Made by a program: the position numbers and the translations under genes. From contig NZ_CP022889.1 of the NCBI RefSeq assembly GCF_002269345.1, forward strand, positions 2,046,001 to 2,110,000: DNA of 64,000 bases, read 5' to 3'. Positions within the stretch are counted from its first letter, which is position 1. Every line of letters begins with the position of its first letter. The stretch comes from Tsuneonella mangrovi (GTDB lineage Bacteria; Pseudomonadota; Alphaproteobacteria; Sphingomonadales; Sphingomonadaceae). Under the pieces are notes generated by a model, which was given only the letters and a program-made list of their open reading frames with translations, ran no database searches and was not told where the DNA came from. Positions 46,092 to 53,711 of the stretch are shown here, piece by piece.

Positions 46092-46982
46092 ATGGCCGAT
46101 CAAGCCCGTAGTCTCGAATCCGATCCAGCAGTCCCTCTCGATTCCGGCATCGGGCCGGGGTCGCATTTTTCGCCGCGCGGGAAGCCGGTAATTAACGGGA
46201 TCAACGGGATCGGCCTGTGGAGCCTCTATATTAAGGAGGTTCGCCGGTTTCTCAAGGTGCAGACCCAGACAGTGTGGGCCCCGGCGGTCACTACGCTGCT
46301 GTTCCTGGTGATCTTCACCGTGGCGATGGGCCGTTCCGACCGGATGATCCTCGGCGTCCATTTCGCCACCTTCGTCGCCCCTGGCCTGATCGTGATGGGG
46401 ATGATGCAGAACGCGTTTGCCAACTCGAGCTTCAGCCTGCTGGCAGGCAAGATCCAGGGCACGATCATCGACCTGCTGATGCCGCCGCTGTCGTATGGTG
46501 AGCTGATGGCGGGGATCGTCGCTGCGGCAGTTACCCGTTCGATCATGGTCGGCGGGGCGCTGGGGCTGGCGATGGAGTTCTACCCGGGGGTCGACCTTTC
46601 GATGGCGCATCCTTGGGCGGTGGTGTGGTTCGGGCTGATGGGCGCGATCATGCTTTCGCTGTTCGGCCTCGTCACTTCGATCTGGGCGGAAAAGTTCGAT
46701 CACGCAGCAGCGGTGACCAACTTCGTAATTGCTCCGCTCAGCCTGCTCTCAGGCACGTTCTACGTGATCAGCAACCTCGCCCCGCACTTCCAGGCGATCA
46801 GCCGGATGAACCCGTTCTTCTACGTGATCTCTGGCTTCCGGTTCGGGTTCCTCGGCCAGAGCGACATCGGCAACACCAACATGGCGGTGGTGCATTCGGC
46901 GATCGGGATGGGGGTGCTCAACGTGGTGATCGCGCTGATCGTTTATGCGGTGCTGCGGTCGGGCTGGAAGCTCAAGAGCTAG
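46092..46982 (+). CDS. ABC-2 type transporter permease without adjacent ATPase
   Basis: 296-residue ABC-2 membrane subunit. A polar N-terminus of about 50 residues is followed by six hydrophobic segments (about 70-90, 100-125, 150-175, 180-205, 210-235 and 265-290), with the family's LLSGTFYVISNLAPHFQAIS and MNPFFYVISGFRFGFLG near the end, as in NodJ/KpsM-type exporters. ABC-2 exporters carry polysaccharides, drugs or lipids. No ATPase gene lies on either side; it may pair with one elsewhere. ATG 46092 follows AAGG; a start at 46047 would overlap the gcrA upstream region. Confidence 0.87.
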   Translation: MADQARSLESDPAVPLDSGIGPGSHFSPRGKPVINGINGIGLWSLYIKEVRRFLKVQTQTVWAPAVTTLLFLVIFTVAMGRSDRMILGVHFATFVAPGLIVMGMMQNAFANSSFSLLAGKIQGTIIDLLMPPLSYGELMAGIVAAAVTRSIMVGGALGLAMEFYPGVDLSMAHPWAVVWFGLMGAIMLSLFGLVTSIWAEKFDHAAAVTNFVIAPLSLLSGTFYVISNLAPHFQAISRMNPFFYVISGFRFGFLGQSDIGNTNMAVVHSAIGMGVLNVVIALIVYAVLRSGWKLKS

Positions 46983-47003
46983 GCGAGCCACACAGGCGCG
47001 GCC

Positions 47004-47384
47004 TTAGTGGGTCAGCCCGCGCCGCATCCGATAGCGACCGCCGGCAAAATCCTCGAATAGTTCGTGGACCTGCGGGTGGTCGACTGGCCCGCCCTCGGCA
47101 TCGCTCAACAGGTTCTGCTGGCTGACGTAGGCGACGTAGGACGAATCCTCGTTCTCCGCGAGCAGGTGGTAGTACGGCTGGTCGCGCCGCGGCCGCATCG
47201 CTTCGGGGATCGATTGGTACCATTCCTCGGAATTGGCGAACACCGGGTCGATATCGAACACCACCCCGCGGAAATCGAACATCTTATGGCGCACGACTTC
47301 GCCGATCGCGAAGCGTGCACGCACGTGGCGCGGCATTTCGATCGTGCGACCGGCCTGGGGGGAAAAGAACTGAGAGCGATCCAT
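47004..47384 (-). CDS. hspQ: HspQ, heat-shock/hemimethylated-DNA-binding protein
   Basis: 126-residue HspQ/YccV family protein. RARFAIGEVVRHKMFDFRGV then VFDIDPVFANSEEWYQSIP is the family core, with RDQPYYHLLAEN and YVAYVSQQNLL following. In E. coli HspQ binds hemimethylated oriC DNA and acts as a specificity adaptor/stress protein. The start is ATG 47384, 16 residues longer than the core; ATG 47336 would give the typical short form. It ends 22 bases before the end of the convergent ABC permease gene. Confidence 0.92.
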   Translation of the reverse strand: MDRSQFFSPQAGRTIEMPRHVRARFAIGEVVRHKMFDFRGVVFDIDPVFANSEEWYQSIPEAMRPRRDQPYYHLLAENEDSSYVAYVSQQNLLSDAEGGPVDHPQVHELFEDFAGGRYRMRRGLTH

Positions 47385-47545
47385 CTACCATATGAATATA
47401 GGCTGCGGTTTCGGGCAGGCAAGACTTGGCCGATCGGCGGTCCCCGGCAATCGCGCGCAAGGGGACTTGGCAAGAGCGCGGCGCTCGGCTAGGCGGCGCC
47501 TTCGCTTCGGCCGGGCCCGCGCGCCCAACCACCGGCATTTAACGC

Positions 47546-47635
47546 GGAGAGGTGGCAGAGAGGTCGAATGCGCCGCACTCGAAATGCGGTATACGGGCAA
47601 CCGTATCGTGGGTTCGAATCCCACCCTCTCCGCCA
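47546..47635 (+). tRNA. tRNA-Ser (anticodon CGA)
   Basis: 90-base class II tRNA. Acceptor arms GGAGAGG and CCTCTCC pair fully, the discriminator is G and CCA is encoded. The anticodon loop reads CTCGAAA, giving anticodon CGA for UCG codons; a long variable arm (TACGGGCAACCGTA) and the T-loop GGTTCGAATCCC follow. The gene sits between the core genes and the catabolic block to its right. Confidence 0.97.
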
Positions 47636-47792
47636 GCCGGTTCCCCCAATGCCAGCCACACCTGATGCTGGTGCCGATCCTCGCGAGTTCGCGAGGCCGG
47701 CCGCATTGCATGCCTAGCGGTTCAATCAGTGTTGTTCCGTTCGCGCAGCCCCCAAAATGAGGCCATCGACGATCAATCAGGCAGAGTTGCGA

Positions 47793-48566
47793 ATGGGCAT
47801 TCTCGACACGTTCCGTCTCGACGGCGAAGTTGCAGTGGTTACCGGAGCCGGCAAGGGAATCGGGCGAGCCATCGCGCTGGGTCTTGCGGAGGCCGGCGCC
47901 GACGTAGCGATCGCGTCGCGCACGCAGGCCGACCTCGACGCCGTCGCGAAGGAGATCGAGGTGCGCGGTCGGCGTGCGCTGCCGCTGGCCACCGATGCCA
48001 CCTCGATGGAAGCGCTCGAGGCTCTCGCGGAGAAAACCGTCGGCCAATTCGGCAAGCTGACGATCTGGGTCAACAACGCTGGCGGTATCCCCGACGCTAC
48101 GCCGCGTTATCTCACGCGCACACCGGAGGAGAATTTCGATGCGCAGATCGCGCTGAACCTCAAGGCGGTGTGGATGGGATCGACAGTGGCGGCGCGCCGG
48201 ATGGCGAACGGGGGTGGCGCCATCGTCAACATTTCATCGCGGTCGTCGTTCGGCCCCCAGGTCAAGAATGGTCCGTATGGCGCAGCGAAGGCCGCGGTAA
48301 ACAGCCTGACCCAGACGCTGGCGGTCGAAGTCGCCCCGGGCGTGAGAGTGAACGCGGTCGCTCCCGGGCCGATCCCGACCGAGAACTTCGATGACTGCAT
48401 GGGCACCGACACTGAGGAAAAACGCGAGAACCTGCGCAAGATGATAAGGATCCCGCTCGGCAGATACGGCAAGCCCGAAGATATCGCTGCGGCAGTGGTC
48501 TACATGGCCTCGCCCGCAGCGAGCTGGGTCACCGGCCAGTGCCTGTTCGTGACCGGTGGACTGTGA
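47793..48566 (+). CDS. Short-chain dehydrogenase/reductase (SDR 1)
   Basis: 257-residue classical SDR. VTGAGKGIGRAIALGLAEAG is the TGxxxGIG cofactor motif (about 16-24), VNNAGGIP the NNAG motif, NISSRSSFG the catalytic serine, and YGAAKAAVNSL the YxxxK pair (about 164-168); CLFVTGG closes the fold. NADP use is possible because ASRTQ follows the second strand. The substrate is unknown. It is first in the catabolic region, convergent with the Rieske oxygenase. ATG 47793 is preferred; an in-frame ATG at 47757 lacks a ribosome site. Confidence 0.92.
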   Translation: MGILDTFRLDGEVAVVTGAGKGIGRAIALGLAEAGADVAIASRTQADLDAVAKEIEVRGRRALPLATDATSMEALEALAEKTVGQFGKLTIWVNNAGGIPDATPRYLTRTPEENFDAQIALNLKAVWMGSTVAARRMANGGGAIVNISSRSSFGPQVKNGPYGAAKAAVNSLTQTLAVEVAPGVRVNAVAPGPIPTENFDDCMGTDTEEKRENLRKMIRIPLGRYGKPEDIAAAVVYMASPAASWVTGQCLFVTGGL

Positions 48567-48596
48567 AGGTGGCGGTGCGCACGGCCTCCTAACCCA

Positions 48597-49946
48597 TTAG
48601 TCGGCCATCCATTTTTCGAGATTTTCGTGGAAATAGCGCACGCGGCGCTCCTGCCACGCAAGATAGTCTCGCTTGTATCCGCGCGAATGGAGACCGCGTT
48701 GCTGATGCTCCCAGACGGCAACGTCCTGGTCGATTCCCGGCCCGGTCGATACCTCCCCGAACTTCCCCTTCTCGTAGGGTGCGGGCACCGACACATCGAC
48801 CCATTCCGACATGCTGTAGGAGTAGTAGCGATCGGTCCCTTCGGGAAACAGCGTCAGGTACCACATGTCGAAATAGCACTTCTCCGGATCGCTTTCGTGC
48901 GGGCGCGCGCGCAGCCAGATGTTGCCGTCGGGCTTGAGGCTGAACGACAGGTTCGGGAAGATCGTGTAATGCCAGTGATCGGTGAGCTGCTCGTCGGTGT
49001 AGGTCGAGAAATCGTATCCCTTTTCAGCACCCTTCTCGCGCTTGACCCGCTGCAGCACCGCCCGGATATCGCCGGTCTTGCCGCCGCGAAACTGGTCCGG
49101 GTCGATGTCCCAGAACTTCAGTTCCTCGGCCATCATCTGGAGCGTTTCGTTTTCTCCCCCGCGCAGCATCTTTGTCGGTCCCGCGCCGGGCATGAACATC
49201 CGTGCGTGACCTTCGGGATAGAGATCGAACTGGCAATGGTGATGCGAGTATTCCATCACGAACTTGGTTTGCGGATGCACGAACGGGACGTGGTAGCTCT
49301 CGTTGAAATTGTCCTGCACCAGCTTCCAGTTGAAGTTGCCTTCGATCGTTACCCAATGCGTGCGCACCATGCGTTCCATCGGGTAGGTGTCGATCTGGTC
49401 GGCAATCGGACCGAGAAACTGGCGCAGCGGCGGCGCATCTTCATCCATGTTGATCCACACAAAGCCCGCCCAGACTTCGCATTTGACGGGAACGAGGTTG
49501 AGCTTTCCGCACGGTGAGCCCTGGATGAAATCCGCCTCGTCGGGCACGGTCTTCAGAGTGCCGGCGAGCTCGTAGGCCCAACCGTGATAGGGGCAGGTCA
49601 GCCTGCGCGATCCGGCGTTGCCTGCCACTCCCGTGACAAGCGGCATCCCGCGGTGCTGGCAGACATTGTAGAACGCACGGATCTTGCCATCGTCACCGCG
49701 AATGCAGACGATCGATTCGGTTCGGAATTCGGCGGTGAGCCAGTCTCCTGTTTCTCGAAGCTGCGCGGTCACCCCTGCGATCTGCCAGGTCTTGGTCCAG
49801 ACCTTGTCCCATTCGCGGTCCGCCCATGCTTTCGAAAAATAGCGTTCGGGGGTGATCGGGGTGTGCCGGAATTCCGGATCCTTGAGCTTGGACATGTCGG
49901 CAAGACCGGTCGCCTTGTGCGCGATCTCTTCGGCTGGAGTGCCCAT
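48597..49946 (-). CDS. Rieske non-heme iron oxygenase alpha subunit (RHO 1)
   Basis: 449-residue aromatic-ring-hydroxylating oxygenase large subunit. Rieske cluster ligands lie in YNVCQHRGMPLV and LTCPYHGWAYEL (about 88-113), and the mononuclear iron histidines in DNFNESYHVPFVHPQTK (about 219), with the bridging aspartate in the same helix. It resembles terpenoid/steroid and short-side-chain aromatic oxygenases more than benzene dioxygenases; the substrate is not readable. No beta subunit, ferredoxin or reductase lies near. ATG 49946 follows GAGGAAC by 5 bases. It is divergent from the E1-E2 operon. Confidence 0.94.
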   Translation of the reverse strand: MGTPAEEIAHKATGLADMSKLKDPEFRHTPITPERYFSKAWADREWDKVWTKTWQIAGVTAQLRETGDWLTAEFRTESIVCIRGDDGKIRAFYNVCQHRGMPLVTGVAGNAGSRRLTCPYHGWAYELAGTLKTVPDEADFIQGSPCGKLNLVPVKCEVWAGFVWINMDEDAPPLRQFLGPIADQIDTYPMERMVRTHWVTIEGNFNWKLVQDNFNESYHVPFVHPQTKFVMEYSHHHCQFDLYPEGHARMFMPGAGPTKMLRGGENETLQMMAEELKFWDIDPDQFRGGKTGDIRAVLQRVKREKGAEKGYDFSTYTDEQLTDHWHYTIFPNLSFSLKPDGNIWLRARPHESDPEKCYFDMWYLTLFPEGTDRYYSYSMSEWVDVSVPAPYEKGKFGEVSTGPGIDQDVAVWEHQQRGLHSRGYKRDYLAWQERRVRYFHENLEKWMAD

Positions 49947-50185
49947 GATGTTCCTCGCCAATGCAGCTTTTCACGAACTTTGACAGAAGCGCGGGGGAAA
50001 TGCTCTTCCCTAAAATGTCGATACGAAGGGCCGGACCGTTCGCCGGGGCGACCCGCGAACCTAGCACTTTGGCGAATGGCCACGCTTCGGTACGAAACCC
50101 TAGAGGCTTGCATAGTCGCGCGTGCACTGTTCCCGGCGCAAATGCGGCTGCACGATCCGCGGGAACACGATCGAGAGAGGACCGG

Positions 50186-51157
50186 ATGCAACTAAGTCGC
50201 GAAGCACTCTTGCAGGCATATCGCCGCATGAAAATCATTCGGGAGTTCGAGGAGCGGCTGCACAACGAGATCGCGACCGGCGAAATCGCCGGCTTCACCC
50301 ACCTTTACGGCGGGCAGGAAGCGGTGGCAGTCGGCGTGTGCGAACATCTCGATAATGACGACAAGATCGTCTCGACCCACCGCGGTCACGGGCATTGCCT
50401 GGCCAAGGGTTGCGAGGTCGAAGGGATGATGAAGGAAATCTGGGGCAGCAGCGAAGGCCTGTGCAAAGGCAAGGGCGGCTCGATGCATATCGCTGACGTC
50501 GACCAGGGAATGCTGGGGGCGAACGGTATCGTCGGCGCGGGTGCCCCGATTGCAGTTGGCGCGGCGCTGGCCGCCAAGCTCGATGGCAAGGGCAAGGTGG
50601 CGATCACCTTCTCGGGCGACGGCGCTTGCAACCAGGGCACCACGTTCGAAGCGATGAACCTCGCGGTCGTGACCAAGGCCCCATGCATTTTCCTGTTCGA
50701 GAACAACCACTATTCCGAACACACCGGATTCCGCTACGCGGTCGGCACCAAGGACGATATCGCCAGCCGCGCCGAAGCGTTCGGGATGAAAGTCTGGCGC
50801 GGCGATGGGACCGACTTCTTCGATGTGTTCGACACGATGCGCGAAGTGCTCGACTACGTCCGCGCCGGAAACGGTCCAGCAGCCGTCGAGTTCGATACCG
50901 AGCGGTTCTTCGGTCACTTCGAAGGCGACCCGCAGCGCTATCGCGGCAAGGGCGAGCTCGAGCGCATCCGCAAGGAGCGCGACTGCCTGACGAAATTCCG
51001 CGAAAGCGTGACCGGAGCTTCACTGCTCGAGGCATCCGAGCTCGATGCTATCGACCAGGAAGTGCTCGACCAGATCGATAACTCCGTCGATGCAGCCCGC
51101 AGCGCTGCCCGACCAACCGCCGATGACGTCACGACCGACGTCTACGTGGCCTATTGA
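50186..51157 (+). CDS. Thiamine-diphosphate-dependent E1 alpha subunit (acetoin/2-oxoacid dehydrogenase type), set 1
   Basis: 323-residue E1alpha. The ThDP motif reads TFSGDGACNQGTTFEAMNLA then a conserved NN in FENNHYSEHT (about 145-185), and GGQEAVAVGVCEHL and GHGHCLAKG are the family's earlier blocks. Together with the beta subunit it decarboxylates or cleaves a ketone substrate and reductively acylates a lipoyl group. The acetoin (AcoA) branch is closer than branched-chain or pyruvate E1 by length and sequence, but substrate is open. ATG 50186 follows GAGAGAGG. It starts a three-gene set with E1beta and E2. Confidence 0.93.
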   Translation: MQLSREALLQAYRRMKIIREFEERLHNEIATGEIAGFTHLYGGQEAVAVGVCEHLDNDDKIVSTHRGHGHCLAKGCEVEGMMKEIWGSSEGLCKGKGGSMHIADVDQGMLGANGIVGAGAPIAVGAALAAKLDGKGKVAITFSGDGACNQGTTFEAMNLAVVTKAPCIFLFENNHYSEHTGFRYAVGTKDDIASRAEAFGMKVWRGDGTDFFDVFDTMREVLDYVRAGNGPAAVEFDTERFFGHFEGDPQRYRGKGELERIRKERDCLTKFRESVTGASLLEASELDAIDQEVLDQIDNSVDAARSAARPTADDVTTDVYVAY

Positions 51158-51173
51158 GCGGGAGGAGCACGCT

Positions 51174-52184
51174 GTGACCAAGATGATGTATCGCGACGCG
51201 ATCCGTTCGACGATCTTCGAAGCGATGGAACAGGACGACAGCGTCGTCGTCCTCGGTGAAGACGTGGTCGGCGGGATGGGCACCGATGGCGGTCCGGAAG
51301 CGATCGGCGGGATCTGGTCGACCTCGACCGGCTTCTACGATGCGTTCGGGGCCGACCGGGTGATCGACACGCCGATTTCGGAAAGCGCGATCGTCGGTGC
51401 GGCCGGCGGGTTGGCGCTGGCCGGCAAGCGTCCGGTGGCCGAGCTGATGTTCGCCGACTTCATCGGCGTGAGCCTTGACCAGATCTGGAACCAGATCGCC
51501 AAGTTCCGCTATATGTTCGGCGGCAAAAGCACCTGTCCGGCGATCATCCGCATGGCTTACGGTGCAGGCTTCAACGCCGGGGCGCAGCACAGCCAGTCGG
51601 TCCATCATATCCTCGCGTCGATGCCGGGCCTCAAGGTCGTGATGCCGGCCACCCCGGCAGACGCGCGCGGCTTGCTGCGCGAAGCCTTGCGGGGCCAGGA
51701 CCCGGTCATCTTCATGGAGCACAAGATGCTCTATGGCATGGAAGGCGAAGTTCCCGACGGCGACTACACCGTGCCGTTCGGCCACGCACGGCTCGCCCGT
51801 GCGGGCGATGACGTGACGCTGGTCGCGACGGGCCTGATGGTCAGCCGCTGCGAACAGGTGGCCGACAAGCTCGCCGAAGAAGGAATAGGGTGCGACGTGC
51901 TCGACCTGCGCACGGTCAGCCCGATGGACGAGGAAGCAATCCTCGATTCGGTCGAGCAGACCGGCCGCCTGGTCGTGGTCGACGAAGCGCCCCCGCGCTG
52001 CAACCTGGCGACGGACGTCTCCGCGATCGTGGCGCAAAAGGCGTTCGCGTCTTTGAAAGCACCGATCGAGATGGTCAGCGCCCCGCATTCGCCGGTTCCG
52101 TTCGCGCTCGAACTCGAACAGGCATACCTGCCGTCGGTCGATCGGATCGAACAGGCGGTCCGCAAGGTCACCGGGTGGCAGTGA
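51174..52184 (+). CDS. E1 beta subunit, set 1
   Basis: 336-residue transketolase-like subunit. VVLGEDVVGGMGTDGG and VIDTPISESAIVGAAGGLAL form the ThDP/alpha-interface region, MPATPADARGLLREAL the central block, and the C-terminal domain contains VLDLRTVSPMDEEAI and VDEAPPRCNLATDV. GGAGGAG lies 6-12 bases upstream of the GTG start at 51174, and a 16-base gap separates it from the alpha gene. Forms an alpha2beta2 heterotetramer in the family. Confidence 0.93.
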   Translation: MTKMMYRDAIRSTIFEAMEQDDSVVVLGEDVVGGMGTDGGPEAIGGIWSTSTGFYDAFGADRVIDTPISESAIVGAAGGLALAGKRPVAELMFADFIGVSLDQIWNQIAKFRYMFGGKSTCPAIIRMAYGAGFNAGAQHSQSVHHILASMPGLKVVMPATPADARGLLREALRGQDPVIFMEHKMLYGMEGEVPDGDYTVPFGHARLARAGDDVTLVATGLMVSRCEQVADKLAEEGIGCDVLDLRTVSPMDEEAILDSVEQTGRLVVVDEAPPRCNLATDVSAIVAQKAFASLKAPIEMVSAPHSPVPFALELEQAYLPSVDRIEQAVRKVTGWQ

Positions 52185-52194
52185 GGCAAGCGCT

Positions 52195-53586
52195 ATGAGC
52201 AAGCTACGCCCGCTATGCATGCCCAAATGGGGCATCGAGATGACCGAAGGCACCGTGGCCGAATGGATGGTGTCCGACGGCCAACAGGTCGCCAAGGGTG
52301 ACGTCCTGTGCCTCATCGAAACCAACAAGATCACCAACGAAGTCGAGGCCGAGCGCGACGGTTTCGTGCTCCGCATCGTCGAGCCTGCGGGTGAAGATGC
52401 GCGCCCTGTCGGGACGCTGCTGGCAGTGATCGGCGACACTGCTGCGGAGGAGGACGAAGTGTCCTCGTTCATCGCGGGATTTGTTCCCTCGGAGAGCTCG
52501 GGAGCCAAGGCCGCTTCGTCCGGCAAGAGTGCCAAGACGAAAGCGCCCGCCAAGGTGCCGACGAACCTGGCCATCAGCCCGAAGGCGCTCGAACTCGCGA
52601 CGGCGCATGAAGTCGATCTATCGACTGTCGAAGGCAGCGGGCGGGCAGGCCGGATTACGTTCCAGGACGTGCATCGCCAGGTGAACCTGCCAGCCGCACC
52701 CCAGTTCAAGGGCCCGGCAGATCTTCCAGCGGAGGACTACGTGATTTTCGCAACCCCTCTCGCCCGTCGAATTGCGCACGCCCACGGGGTCGATCTTGCC
52801 GCCGTCGCCGGAACCGGTTCGCGCGGACGGATTTCCAAGAGCGACGTGCTCGCCAGTTTGTCCAAGACTCCGAGTGCTGGATCGCCGTTCGAAGTGGTCG
52901 GCAACCGCCCGCAGGTCGAGCCGTTCGACAAGATTCGCAAGGTTGTCGCGCGTCGCCTGACCGAAGCGAAGCGCGACATTCCTCACTTCTACCTGCGCAT
53001 CTCGGTGCGGGCGGACGCACTGCTGGCCTTCCGCAAGACGGCCAACCTCGTGCTGTCCAGCAAAGCCAGCGTGAACGATTACATCGTCTTCGCAGCCGGC
53101 AAGGCCTTGGCCCGCCACCCGGAGGTCAACGTGCAGGTGCACGGCGAAGAGATTCACCGCTTCCCGCACGCCGACATCGCGGTCGCGGTCGCTTCCGATA
53201 AAGGACTGGTCACGCCGATCGTGCGCCAGGTCGATCGGATGCGCATCGACCAGCTGGCCGATGCCAGCGCGGCCTTGATCGACAAGGCGCGCCAGGGCCG
53301 CCTGTCCTACGAAGACCTCGATGGGGGGACCTTCACAGTTTCCAATCTCGGGATGTACGGGATCGAGGCGTTCGACGCGGTGATCAATCCGCCGCAGGGC
53401 GCTATCCTGGCGGTCGGCGCAGCCACCGAAGTTCCGTGCAGGCGAGATGACGGGTCGGTCGGCTTCGAACAATGCATCGCGCTGACGCTGTCGGTCGATC
53501 ATCGGGCAATCGACGGTGCCCAGGCCGCGCAGTTCCTTGCGACGCTCAAGGGTTATCTCGAAGCTCCGGACACCCTCTTCGCCTGA
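52195..53586 (+). CDS. Lipoyl-dependent acyltransferase E2 with two E3-binding domains
   Basis: 463-residue dihydrolipoamide acyltransferase. Domains in order: a lipoyl domain (about 4-80) with the lipoyl lysine at K45 in IETNKITNEVEA; a peripheral-subunit-binding domain at about 126-162 (ISPKALELATAHEVDLSTVE then GSGRAGRIT); a second such domain at about 185-222 (ATPLARRIAHAHGVDLAAVA then GTGSRGRIS); and the catalytic domain (about 235-463) with DHRAIDG (His 436, Asp 440). It transfers the acyl group to CoA. Two binding domains in one E2 are unusual. No E3 gene lies nearby. Confidence 0.93.
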   Translation: MSKLRPLCMPKWGIEMTEGTVAEWMVSDGQQVAKGDVLCLIETNKITNEVEAERDGFVLRIVEPAGEDARPVGTLLAVIGDTAAEEDEVSSFIAGFVPSESSGAKAASSGKSAKTKAPAKVPTNLAISPKALELATAHEVDLSTVEGSGRAGRITFQDVHRQVNLPAAPQFKGPADLPAEDYVIFATPLARRIAHAHGVDLAAVAGTGSRGRISKSDVLASLSKTPSAGSPFEVVGNRPQVEPFDKIRKVVARRLTEAKRDIPHFYLRISVRADALLAFRKTANLVLSSKASVNDYIVFAAGKALARHPEVNVQVHGEEIHRFPHADIAVAVASDKGLVTPIVRQVDRMRIDQLADASAALIDKARQGRLSYEDLDGGTFTVSNLGMYGIEAFDAVINPPQGAILAVGAATEVPCRRDDGSVGFEQCIALTLSVDHRAIDGAQAAQFLATLKGYLEAPDTLFA

Positions 53587-53643
53587 CAATCGATAGCTGC
53601 GGGTCGACCGCAAAGCACCAACTTCTCGAATGTTCAGACAACT

Positions 53644-53669
53644 GCGCCCGCGACTTTCGTCGCGGGCGC
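53644..53669. terminator. Perfect hairpin between E2 and the convergent TonB receptor
   Basis: Eleven-base arms GCGCCCGCGAC and GTCGCGGGCGC around TTTC, 57 bases after the E2 stop. The following CGGTCTTGTC has a weak T-run; it probably ends the E1-E2 transcript. Confidence 0.7.
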
Positions 53670-53711
53670 CGGTCTTGTCCGTCGGCAGGGAGAGGCCTGC
53701 CGGGGACTAGA

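Noticed and set aside
47636-47792. Attachment-site duplicate of the tRNA-Ser 3' end
   Set aside because: No repeat of the T-arm/acceptor sequence was seen elsewhere in the window.
49947-50185. Sigma-70 promoter with TTGACA at 49980 and TAAAAT at 50011 for the E1alpha gene
   Set aside because: The spacing is 25 bases, well beyond the 16-18 of a working promoter, so I did not list it.
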